From Triglochin maritima (Eukaryota > Streptophyta > Magnoliopsida > Alismatales > Juncaginaceae), in contig OY821771.1 of assembly GCA_963682175.1 (NCBI GenBank), forward strand, positions 30,648,201-30,712,200: DNA of 64,000 bases, in the 5' to 3' direction. A program made the translations under genes and the position numbers. A model generated the notes under the pieces. That model ran no database searches and was not told the DNA's origin. It saw only the letters and a program-made list of their open reading frames with translations. This document shows, one piece after another, positions 32,903-43,866 of this stretch; the first letter of the stretch is position 1, and the number at the start of each line of letters is the position of its first letter.

Positions 32903-34398
32903 TGTAGGATCATGATGACCTTAATTAATCTAATCACTTTCCTAATTCTCTACTTGATTCAATCAAATAAGCAGCGAAAATTAAACAATAAAAGCAAGTA
33001 AAGAAAACAATGCAAACTACAAAACGACTCATCATTTTTACATAGGTTCGGCACCCCACCCGGGTCCTACTTCCTCTCTTGCAAGCTCCGCTCATTCCAC
33101 CGAGCTTCGCTCACATTTTCACTATCCACTCCCCATTCCAGGCCGGGAGAAGCAAGCTCTGCGAATACCCTTGCAAGCTTGATTTCTTCCTCTCACAATC
33201 AGATAAGGATGTTTCGGGCTTTCACAAAAACCTTTACAATTTGACAACGGCAAATGTGAGTGGATCAAACACTCTCTAACTTGAGTACACTTTGAGTATG
33301 AATGAGATTTGATAACTAAAGTGTGGAAGTGTAAGCTTTTGAGTGTAGGATTTGAGTTATTGAGATGAGAGAATTCTCTCTAATGTAGGAGGTCAATAGA
33401 AGTTGGAGAGTTTTGTAAATAAGGTGTGTAAACCTCTATTTATAAGCTCCTAAAGTTTTATAGCTGTTGGGGAAGATATGGTTGATGTTTGTGCAAGATA
33501 CACAAAACATAAATATAAGTTCAGCAAATCTGTCCTAAACTGATCGACCGACACGGGATAAACGGTCGACCGTTTCCATAAGAATAAGGAAACGTTCAAA
33601 CCAACAAAAGACACGGTCGAACCGAATGGCTAAAACTTAAGTTAATGGTCGAACTAAATCTATGGGACGGTCGACCGTTTTGAGGGTTTTTGACCAAGTA
33701 AAAGATTAACGGTCGATTGCAACAAGGAAGTTTGTCTGACTGAAAATAACATGCATTTTTGGCACACAAAATAGTCTTCATCCGGTCGACCACCAATAAG
33801 GTATCGTTCGACCGGTGGCTAAATGTATCTTAGGGGATAGATGATAATACAAATACGACCGTTATATAATACGACAAGTATAATGGTCGTTCAGAAAATA
33901 CGTGATAAACGGTCAACCGAAAGGACAAAAGAGGTCGACCGGAAGAGCTAGGTAAAATCACTATGGTATAACGAATAACTGTTAGAAATGGTCGAAAGGA
34001 AAATTTGTTTCGGTCGACCATTTTGCTTAGACAGTTTAGGTTTGGATTTAGTGATTTTCCGACTAAGGTTTGGATGACCTATTGAAGTCCAATTGATCTG
34101 AAATTTTGTGTGTGACTTCTACAAGGAACCTATTGTGTATGTAAATAAGTTTTAACTCTTGTATGCTCAAATGCGCATAGATTCCTAAGACTCAAAATAA
34201 AGTAAAATTATATGTCATCAATTAGCTTGATTACATGTATTGACTTTATTACATTCTTCCTTAAGTCTTGGTCACTTATAGATGTTAGCACAATACAATA
34301 AATCTTCTATGTATAATGTGTACTACTCTACATTTGATTGTGATTAAGATTATGTTGGTTAAATCATCAAAATATGGATGAAGACAAGAAAGCCAACA
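32903..34398 (-). mobile_element. solo copia LTR (minus strand)
   Basis: The sense starts TGTTGGCTTTCTTGTC at 34398 and ends ATGATCCTACA at 32903. It matches the plus-strand LTR at 42370-43795 along its length, for example TTTTGATGATTTAA, TTGTATTGTGCTAACATCTA and GAGCATACAAGAGTTAAAA. U3 holds clustered GGTCGACCG palindromes (33563-33572, 33668-33677, about 33782, 33932 and 34012). No primer site or internal sequence adjoins. The flanks (GAAAT and TAACT) do not match as a target duplication; both flanks resemble the 21-bp array sequence. Confidence 0.75.
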
Positions 34399-35439
34399 TA
34401 ACTAACTTAATCTAGGCTCGAACTAACTGGCTCAAGGCTCGAACTAACTGACTCGAGACTTGAACTTCTCCAACTTGAAAAACTAACTGCTACAACTAAA
34501 AACTAAGTCACGTACACCAACAACTGAATACAAGATTCAGTAAGTGAACATACGTCTAATACTAATTACTTAAAACGAGAATCACTAACTCATGCATAAA
34601 GAACTAATTGTTACGGGTGAAACAATAACCTACGTCTAACACTAATTACTCGAATGTGAATCACTAACTCATGCCAGCAGAACAACAAACTAGTCCAATG
34701 TGAAAAACTTACTCATGGTAGACCAATAACGGACTGCATCTCAACTACGAACTAAGTGAACGAACTAGCTTCTCCAATGTGAAAAACTTACTTATGCAAG
34801 ACCAACACCGACCTACCAGATTAATTCAGGCAAATCTTAGAATTTGCAACGTCTCAAGGTGAGACTTGCAGTCTTTTTTGTTGAAAGTATGGCAATGTCA
34901 TATCTTGCAACGTCTTGGGTTGAGATGTCATGTGTGGAATTTCTTTTTATAGACACTAACTATTTGAGTCCTCCATCTCCTTAACATATCCATGTCGTAG
35001 AAGTTCAAACTTTGAGCCAACTTGGTGGACTTAAATAACACATACTTTTAATCGCAGGTTTTCTATCGAATTACTTGAGCTACACTCTGCAATGCCCACC
35101 TTACACAGTGTCATACATATAAAATACTTGGAACTACATTTACAAAGGACATGGAATCAAGTTCTGCCTGGTCTGGTCCACGTCAACGATACATATAAAT
35201 TTGCATGACAGAAACGAAAATGAGAAGATAAGATATAAATCATGTCCCAGTTGTTTATATAACAATTTACACGATCGAAACAAATGGAAATTAAGAACAG
35301 AACTTCATTCACAGAGCTTCAAAGTGCCATAGGACTCAAGTCTGACATTACTAATTTGCAGAGACCAAGTTCTGTTGTGCACTATATATATCTATCCCCA
35401 AGTTTAAACTTCTCTTGATCAAGATGGAAACTACTAATC
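34399..35439. other. degenerate repeat and unassigned sequence
   Basis: 34399-34800 contains decayed repeats (CTCGAACTAACT, then ACTAACTCATGC and TCCAATGTGAAAAACTTACT units), probably eroded relatives of the array. From 34860 to 35439 I see no gene. Confidence 0.4.
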
Positions 35440-35544
35440 AAATTGTCTATAAATTTTCTATCCATCACGAACATCCTCCCAAGGTGATAAAAATGACCAA
35501 TTTGGGGAGGAATTGGTCCAGTCAATTAATTGTTGTGAAGATCA
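35440..35544 (-). pseudogene. captured exon of a leucine-rich-repeat protein
   Basis: On the minus strand a TTTTAATTGCAG acceptor-like sequence (35556-35545) is followed by DLHNN, a TAA, then LTGPIPPQIG. This is the classic plant LRR consensus (LxxNxLTGxIPxxIG). The reading continues as HFYHLGRMFVMDRKFID before losing similarity. Only about one LRR exon is present, with an in-frame stop, and no kinase or further LRR was found nearby. It looks like a gene fragment carried or left by a transposon. Confidence 0.6.
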
Positions 35545-36195
35545 CTGCAATTAAAACAAGAATGACATCACACAACCACAATAGGAAACTAGGAAGAGAA
35601 CGATCAAAGAAGGAATATAAAGGTGAAACCTAAACGGATACATGGAGGTTAGGATAGGCCACTAGGGTGGAAGCACGGAAGGAAACCTTTTCCCTCCAGG
35701 AGGCATGGGCATGGGTGGCACCAAGGAAGGAATTCGTGGGATGGAGTAGGCTGGTTTGGCACAAACACCATGTCCCAAAGCACAACTTTTGGAGAGGGTG
35801 GTGGTGCGGGCCGGAGTGCTCCTCTCTCCGGGCCGGGTTTGGGTGGAATTAAGTTTAGGGCGGTGGAAAATAACGTGTTTTGGTTTTGAGATGGTGGGAG
35901 GGGTAAAATTGGAAAGAAAAGTTAATTTAAGGGAAATTTACAATTAGAAAATAAGTCTTTAGATAAATCATGACTTAAACATAAAGTTTCTTTTCAACAC
36001 CTCTATCAGTGAGGTCAAGAAAGTTTTATGACTTGGAATTAATTTCCTCTAATAATAATTAATGAAAGTGTGAAATTAATTCCAAGTCACAAAAGTTTCT
36101 CTACTTCAATGATAAAAGAGTTGAAAAGTCAACCTTAATTTTAAGTCATGACCTTTTTTTTTCAAAGTTGCCTTCTGTTTTTTGAACTAATTATT
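35545..36195. other. no intact gene; intron remnant and array-flanking repeat
   Basis: The first part is the intron-like sequence next to the LRR exon. The ORFs at 35667-35947 have no recognisable domain. 36060-36195 repeats the flank of array 1. Confidence 0.4.
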
Positions 36196-38032
36196 GGAAT
36201 GCCAGCTAACTCCATCTAGACGCATCGGTTGACTTGAAAGTGTGTTCCGTTCGATTGAAAAATGTGATTTGTTCGACCGAAAATTTATTTCGTTCGACTG
36301 GTGAGACTCCCCTCGAACCAACTCATCCAACAATCCAACTAACTCATTTAATGCTTAAACTGACTCAAACTAACTCGATCCACACTCCAACAAATTCGAT
36401 CTAGACTCGAACTAAGTTAATCCACACTCCAACTAACTCGATCCAAACTCGGACTAACTCGTTCAACACTCAAACTAACTCGTTTAACACTCCCACTAAC
36501 TCGATCCAAACTCGAACTAACTCGATCCACACTTCAATTAACTCGAGCAAGACTCAGACTAACTCACTCAACAATGCAACTAACTCGATTCAGACTTGGA
36601 CTAACTCGTACAACACTCCAACTAACTCGATCCAAACTCGGACTAACTCGCTCAACACTTCAACTAACTCGATCCATACTCAGACAAACTCGTTCAACAC
36701 TACAACTAACTCGATCTAGACTCCAACTAACTCGATCCAGACGCATCAGTTGACTGGAAAATGTGCTCCGTTCGACCGAAATATGTGTTTCGTTCGACCG
36801 GTGAGACTCCCCCCGAACCAACTCGTCCAACACTCCAACTAACTCGTTTAATACTCAAACTAACTCGATCAACACTCCAACTAACTAGATCCAAACTCGG
36901 ACTAACTTGCTCAACACTTCAACTAACTCGATCCAAAACTCGGACTAACTCGTTCGACACCACAACTAACTAGATCCAAACTTCGACTAACTCGTTTAAC
37001 ACCATAACTAACTCGATCAAGACTCCAACTAACTCTATCCAGATGCATCGGTCTACCAAAAAATGTGTTCGGTTCAACCGAAAAATGTATTCCATTCGAC
37101 CGCTCGAACAAACTCGTCCAACACTCAAACTAACTCATTCAATACTCGAACTAACTTGATCCACACTCCAACTAACTCGATCCATATTTGAACTAACTCG
37201 ATCCACACCCAACTAACTCAATCAAACTCGTACTAACTCGTTTAACACCACAACTAACTCGATCTAGAGTCCCACTAACTCGATCCAGACTCTAACTAAC
37301 TCACTTCAACTAATTCGATCCAGACTCAGACTAACTCGTTCAACACTGAATCTAACTCGTTCAACACTCAAACTAACTCGATCCAGACTCGAACTACCTC
37401 AATCGACACTCCAATTAACTTGATCGAGACTCGAACTAACTCGATCTGAAACTCCAACTAACTCGATCCAAACTCGAAGTAACTCGTTCAACACCACAAC
37501 TAACTCAATCCAAACTCGGACTAACTCGTTCAACACCACAACTAACTCGATCCAGACTCCAACTAACACAATCAACACCACAACTAACTCGATCCAGATG
37601 CATCAGTCGATCGGAAAATGTGTTCCGCTCGATCGGGGAGACTCCCCTTGAAAAAACTTGTCCAACACTCCAACTAACTCGTTCAATACTCAAACTAATT
37701 CAATACAGACTCAAACTAACTCGATCCACACTCCAACTCACTCGATCCAGACTCAGACTAACTCGATCAACACTCCTACTAACTCGATCCAGACTCGGAC
37801 TAACTCGATCCACAATCCAACTAACTCGATCCAGACTTGGACTAACTCGTTCACCACTACAACTAACTCGATCCAGACACCAACTTACTCAATCCGGAAA
37901 ATGTGTTCCGTTCAACGGGAAATTGTGTTTTGTTCGACCGGTGAGTCGCCCATCGTACTAACTCATTCAACACTCCAACTAACACAATCTAGACTCGACC
38001 TAACTCGATCCACACTCCAACAAACTATTGAG
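36196..38032. repeat. 21-bp minisatellite array 2
   Basis: It has the same unit and the same spacer type as array 1, with spacers at about 36215-36315, 36735-36815, 37040-37110, 37590-37650 and 37895-37955. The shared left flank shows that the two arrays are copies of one larger unit. Confidence 0.9.
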
Positions 38033-38680
38033 AATTGAACTTAATCCTAGTCACTAGCCACATCATCTATGGAGGGTGAGTCATCTAGGAGTTGATGACT
38101 CAACAAGATGGAAAATGAAAGGTTGAAGGAAAGAAAGAGGCAAAGAGTCTCTTCATTTCTCTATGATTTTCGTCTTATTTTATGATGCAATTTAAGTAGA
38201 GGTTGTAATGATCTTGAATGATCATCTTTATGTAGTTTATGTTATGTTTATGTTTTAGGCTAAGTTGAAGAGTCTTTGTAAGTGCCTATATAAGCACAAG
38301 AGTTCTCCATTTGTAAACAAGTCAAGTGAAGTCATAGAATGAGTGAAAATGAGAAAAGGAAAGGGGAATGTAAGTGAGAAAGAAGAACGAAAAAGATGAG
38401 TGTTTGGTGCAAATCTCCTTTTGCTTGTGAGTGTTAAGTAGTTAGTTTTCTTCTTTCATTCGTGTCCACCAATTGAGTAAATCAAAGTATGGTTCTAGTG
38501 ATGGCAATAGAAGGCCCTCAGCATGGAGAACAAGGCGAGCCAAAGCCGCGCACCAGGAACGACTTCTGAACCGCTAATTGGCGGTTTGGGACTGAAGGTA
38601 TGTGTTCTAAAAGTTTTACTTTTAAATGTCAATTATTATGAATTGAATGAGAAATCATTTTGTTCCTTGTTTATGTTATT
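38033..38680. other. LTR-like fragment with TATA and palindrome
   Basis: No gene. There is a TATA-like CTATATAAGC at 38286 and the palindrome AACCGCTAATTGGCGGTT at 38569-38586, the same type as in the gypsy leaders, about 280 bp further on. The segment may be an LTR and leader remnant of another gypsy relative. Confidence 0.4.
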
Positions 38681-39285
38681 CGTCTTTTAGAAGTGTTAAG
38701 GAAGAGGCTCTTGGTCCTTAACCGTAGAGCTCTAAAAGATATTGGTTTACATAAAATAATCAATGTGGGTGGGACGCGTCTTTTAGAAGTGTTAAGGAAG
38801 AGGCTCTTGGTCCTTAACCGTAGAGCTCTAAAAGATATTGGTTTACATAAAACAAAAAGATATTCGCAATCATGGTAATTAGCATGGGACATTAATTACC
38901 GAGTTGAGATTGTCGTGTTGGTCATAGATCATTGTAGCTCTACAAGTGAGTGACAACACGGGTACACAAAAGAGAAAAATATTACTTTTGTATACTGAAT
39001 AGACCTAATAAGTAAAATATTATAGAAATGTGTTTCTGTGTCATTAATATTTTACTGTGTCTTTGGTCCTTTGATATGGGACTTTTATCTGATCACTTAA
39101 GAATTACTTGATTAGACTAGTGTCTTGAGCTATCGATGAGTGTAGTGTAAAGGCATTAGTTGGTTAAGTATGACTTTTGTTGGAGAAGATAGTTAGTCAA
39201 AAGATTATCATTGCCCCTCTTAATTGAGTGATGATATTAGTGGGCCCCTTGATAAAGCAAAGTTATAATGTGCACAATGTGATTT
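38681..39285 (+). repeat. direct repeat, copy 1 (with internal 96-bp tandem duplication)
   Basis: The segment CGTCTTTTAGAAGTGTTAAG... is doubled at 38681 and 38777 (period 96). From 38777 to 39285 (509 bp) it matches 40135-40643 without visible length difference. Confidence 0.85.
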
Positions 39286-40134
39286 ATAAATATGTGCAAT
39301 TAAACATGAAATCCTTCATGAGGCACATATGACTAGACGTTAATTAGATTTCCCCCTGTGCTGTGACGGTTTGGGAAGGGTTTACCCACATTGTGACGAG
39401 TGACCATTTGGGAGCGTTTCTTACGAACTCGGGCGTGTGGTCAGCTCCCAAAGGTGGATGCGGAACTGGTCAGCTCACCAGCATTTTGATGAGTGGTCGT
39501 TAGGGAGCATTGCTCACGGGCTTAGGCACGTGGTTAGAGTAGGGTGTGGCCTTTTGGATTGGATGTGCGGTCTTGTCGAGTGTGCACACTCGGCCTGGAT
39601 GGGACGCGTGGTCGCATTGAGACGTGTGACATTTCTTCCATGCAAGCGGGTTGAGTGTTGCATTGTGGATAGGAAGCGTGGTGGGGTCGAGGTGCACGCT
39701 CGGTCTTGCTGGAACGCATCGTCGCCTTGGGACATGAGACCAGTGTGAGTCGTGTGGACGACGTGTCCTAGTAATGTGTCGGGTTGGGGTGGTGTACAGA
39801 GTCTTGTTTTGGAGACTTAGGCGTGGCTTGTGTGTGCAGGTGAGATGCGGTACGCGGCTAGAGGTGACTTGGGCTAAGGGCGCGTGGATTAGATTTGTTG
39901 AGCTCGGTTGTAATGTATTTTTTCTGCTCCTCTTAGTAGTCATGTAGTAAGGATTAAGAGTTTCTTGTATTTCCCTTCCACATTTTACTCTTTCATTGAC
40001 ATTATGTTATGTTTTTTTAAATAAGGCACCAACTTGACTATTTTTCGTTAATGTCCATTTTTCTCTTGTTTATAGTTGTGATTGATTATTATGTCCCGAG
40101 TGCGGAGTAGGGGCATTAAAGTTGTGGAGTTGTT
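39286..40134. other. GC-rich sequence between direct repeats
   Basis: No gene is supported. 39360-39860 is unusually GC-rich, with repeated words such as CGCGTGGTC and GTGTGGTCAGCTC, giving open frames on both strands. A purine-rich GCGGAGTAGGGGCA lies just before copy 2, like a polypurine tract, so the two repeats could be LTRs of a small non-autonomous element. Confidence 0.45.
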
Positions 40135-40643
40135 CGTCTTTTAGAAGTGTTAAGGAAGATGCTCTTGGTCCTTAACCGTAGAGCTCTAAAAGATATTAGT
40201 TTACATAAAACAAAAAGATATTCGCAATCATGGTAATTAACATGGGACATTAATTACCGAGTTGAGATTGTCGTGTTGATCATAGATCATTGTAGCTCTA
40301 CAAGTGAGTGACAACACGGGTACACAATAGAGGAAAATAGTACTTTTGTATATTGAATTGACCTAACAAGTAAAATATTATAGAAATATGTTTCTGTGTC
40401 ATTAATATTTTACTGTGTCTTTGGTCCTTTGATATGAGACTTATATCCGATCACTTAAGAATTGCTTAATTAGACTAGTGTCTTGAGTTATCGATGAGTG
40501 TAGTGTAAAGGCATTAGTTGATTAAGTATGACTTTTGTTGGAGAAGATAGTTAGTCAAAAGATTATCATTGCCCCTCTTAATTGAGTGATGATATTAGTG
40601 GGCCCCTTGATAAAGCAGAGTTATAATGTGCACAATGTGATTT
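40135..40643 (+). repeat. direct repeat, copy 2
   Basis: The 509-bp partner of 38777-39285, with only scattered substitutions. Confidence 0.85.
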
Positions 40644-42043
40644 GAGTTAAGTCACATATTTATAACTAGCTTAAAGAGATCAAGAAATGAATAATAATAC
40701 AAAGATAACACAATACTACTTTGTGTGTATTCTTAATATCATGAGGCAAGGGACGGACACAAGTGGTGCACTCCATCACTAAATGGATCGGGTTTTGATT
40801 CGAGTGGAATTAAGACACCTAACTAATTGGGAGCTATAATGTGTAGCTATATTCCGCTTATAGCTTGTGATATTAAGCTCTTAATATCACTGCCAACTTA
40901 GTTTAGATCCTCCCATAGGTCACACCACAAAACTGGGAAACGAGAAATGGGGATTTTGAGTTTATAAGATGTGTCGGGTTTCATGTAGAAAAAATGACAC
41001 ATGGGGTGAACAAGCAAAATCAAAATTATGTTGTGATTAATAACATAATTAGAATCTAAATTAAATTCATATGTGATGTAAATATATGGGGTGTAATGAT
41101 TTATCATTACATAGGATAATGTGTTACATAAGTTGTGAATTTACTACTAATCCCGAAATGTCAAATTTTGTAGGGGTTAAACCGAAATTTGACAAGTCTG
41201 CAGTACTGTGCAAAACGGTCGACCGGTTAGCAGTAAATGGTCGACCATACACGTCTCGACCGATAACAGGGAATTTTCATCTGTTCGGAACGGTCGACCG
41301 AACATTGCGATGAAATATTTTATTGTTGTGAACGGTCGACCGAGTGTCCAATGGTCGACCGAAACTTGGTTCGAGCGGTCGACCGAACCTCCAAACGGTC
41401 GACCGGTCCAGACGGTTATCTGCAGAATTAATTTAAGTATTAATTAGATCATGCATGGAATTGGTCCATAATTGATTTAATTCGTGGCTGAGATTATTTG
41501 TTAGTAAATAATGGATGGTTAGATGGAAGTTTTCATGAAATCATGGGCAAGAGGTTGCACATGAATAGGTAATTTGGAGAGAACGTATAAATACAAGTTT
41601 ATCTCATTACCTCATTAATTCATTCAATATTTTCTCATGCAAAAATCTCTCTCAATAATTCTCCACGAAATTTCCTTAATTCTTAAGATTAGTTTTAGTC
41701 TTCAGAGATCTTCTTCTCAAGGGAACTAAATAGGGGTTAGTAATTGGATTCTAAACCCTATTGGAGATTGAGAGGCTAGCTCTTCTCTCTCCAATCTTGT
41801 TTAGAGTTTGGTGAATGCTCGGAGGCAATCCACCGGGCGATTCGAGAGGCAACGCGACTCCGGATCTTCAAGAGGTTTTAGAGAACCTCTAGGTATGATC
41901 CTCTTTACAATTGTTTGTTTGTTCTAATGCATGTTAAATAATTAGGACAAACAAATGCATGTCTATATGAAAATCAAAGAAAATATGAATGTTTCGATCC
42001 TATATGTTTATAAAATTTCAAAAATATATACATACTATAGGGC
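40644..42043 (+). other. LTR-like region with GGTCGACC cluster
   Basis: No gene. 41216-41410 contains six copies of GGTCGACC (for example 41218-41225, 41335-41342), several as CGGTCGACCG, plus half-sites. A TATA box (GTATAAATAC, about 41586) follows, then R/U5-like sequence to about 42040. This is the layout of a copia LTR, but I found neither a clear LTR start nor a primer site. Confidence 0.5.
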
Positions 42044-42369
42044 ACAAAATCCAACATAGAGAAAGACAAATTATGTCAAGGTTGCATCCTTTGGGCTCTG
42101 TCAACGTGCTCTTCGATGTATATAGTTCGTCCTCCTCTGCCTCTGTAATTGCCAAGGATTTGTGGGATGAGTTGGATAAAAAATATAATACCGAGGACTT
42201 AGGTTATGAAAAGTATTATGTTGGAAAATTCCTCAAGTTTCAGATGGGTGAAAGCAAGTTAGTTACTGAACAGGCCCATTAGTTTATGATCCATACCCAT
42301 GACTTAAAAGAGGTTGACATGAAGCTTCCTGAGAAGTTTCTAGTAAGTCAATTATATAGAAGTTCTATC
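42044..42369 (+). pseudogene. copia Gag fragment
   Basis: The reading HRERQIMSRLHPLGSVNVLF, AKDLWDELDKKYNTEDLG, KYYVGKFLKFQMGESK and EVDMKLPEKFLVSQL has the order of a copia Gag (UBN2-type). A TAG after TEQAH breaks the frame. The fragment ends where an LTR inserts at 42370. Confidence 0.75.
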
Positions 42370-43795
42370 TGTTGCCTTTTTGGCCTTAATCTATGTTTTG
42401 ATGATTTAATCAATATAATCTTTATTATAATCAATGTAAAGTAGTACACCTTATGCATGACATATATATTGTATTGTGCTAACATCTACAGGTCATCAAG
42501 ACTCAAGTAAGAAATGATTCAAGTCAAGACATGTAATCAAAGATCATTTGAAGACATGTAATCTTAATTTATTTTGAGTCTTAGGAACTATGTGTACTTG
42601 AGCATACAAGAGTTAAAAACTACTTAAACTCATACTAGGTTTCTTATAGAAGTCACACACAAAATCTAAGATCATTTGGACTTAAATAGGTCACCCACAC
42701 CTAGACTGGAATTCACTAAACCTAAACTAGAATTTCCTTTGCCAATTTTGACCAAATCAAATAGTGGATTTTACCGCATGACTTGTCGACTGTTTAGACC
42801 TTCTCAATCGACCGTCTACACGTGTCATTTGATCGTTAGACTTGTCGTATTATACCAATGGTCGTATTCATATTAACTTAACCAAACCTCAAAATACATT
42901 AGCCTCCGGTCAACCGTTTCATGCCTTGCGGTCGACTGATTGAAACATTCTTGTTCATCCAGAACTTACTGGACATTTCCGATTGACCGTTACTTTTTCC
43001 TTGGTCGACTGTTCCACCTTTCGTTCGACCGTTAACTTAAGTGATCTTTAGATATAGCATATTGTCATTCTACCATTTCCTTCTCGGTCGATTGTTCCTT
43101 GTTTTGAACCGTCTATCGGTCGACTGTTTGACCCGTCCGGTCGACCGAACTTGCGCTGAAAAGTTTGCTGCAGTTTTCTATCTTGTGTCTCTTGCACAAC
43201 TCTTCACCACACTTAACCACAACGGTTATAACACCTTAGGAGCTTATAAATAGATGTTCCCACCCTTGTTTAGAACAATTATCCCACTACTATTTGTCTC
43301 CTACATTAGAGAGAAAGCTCCAAACACTCATAAGCTCAAAACCTTCACACTTTATTTTAAAATCATATTCTACTCAAATGTGCTGAAGTTTAGAGAGTGT
43401 TGTTCCACTCAAATTGTTTCTCAAAGTAGCAAGGGTCTTGGTGAAAGCTCAAGACAAATTATAGACTTCGGTGACAGCCCGAAGTGATCCTCTCAGATTG
43501 TGAGAGAAGAAATCAAGCTAGCGAGGATTGTTCACGGAGCTTGTGTTGTAAAAGGCTTAATCTCGGCCCGGAACGAGGTTGATAGTGAAGACTTAGACGG
43601 AGCTCAAGGGAAATCGAGCAGAGCTTACAATAGAGGAAGTAGGCGGGAGGTCAAACCTCTATAAAATCTTCTGGTGCCTTTGTGTGGTTTGCATATTCCT
43701 TTACTTGCTTTTGATTATTCCGCTGCATCTTTGTTTGAGAAAGTAGGAAATTAGTTTAAAATTGATTAGATACTCCAATCATACACGATCCTACA
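42370..43795 (+). mobile_element. copia LTR (plus strand)
   Basis: The 1426-bp LTR starts TGTTGCCTTTTTGGCC, ends ACACGATCCTACA, and is followed by the primer site. U3 carries GGTCGACTG and GGTCGACCG repeats (42785-43152). It is homologous to the solo LTR at 32903-34398. No matching 3' LTR follows the downstream pol. Confidence 0.8.
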
Positions 43796-43797
43796 TT

Positions 43798-43809
43798 TGG
43801 TATCAGAGC
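43798..43809 (+). other. copia primer-binding site (initiator tRNA-Met)
   Basis: TGGTATCAGAGC lies two bases after the LTR end. An ATG at about 43848 (ATGGCTAGAACATC) would start gag, but the sequence jumps to integrase within about 20 nt. Confidence 0.85.
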
Positions 43810-43866
43810 GTTGTGAGCTAAATTGCATACTTAATCGTATTTTTAGCATGGCTAGAACATCTAATC

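Noticed and set aside
35667..35947. ORFs between the LRR exon and array 2 as further exons of the LRR gene
   Set aside because: No LRR or kinase motif appears in either strand, and splice sites are not consistent.
31203..38032. CRISPR-like array
   Set aside because: Repeats are contiguous 21-mers with variable positions rather than identical repeats with unique spacers, and the DNA is plant nuclear.
31241..38038. Long repeat-rich ORFs (heptad proteins) within the minisatellite arrays on both strands
   Set aside because: They follow automatically from a 21-bp unit lacking stops in several frames, and the spacers break them. No start context or homology supports coding.
39437..39943. Overlapping ORFs of up to 147 codons in GC-rich sequence
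   Set aside because: High GC with few stop codons opens frames on both strands; no domain and no neighbouring support.
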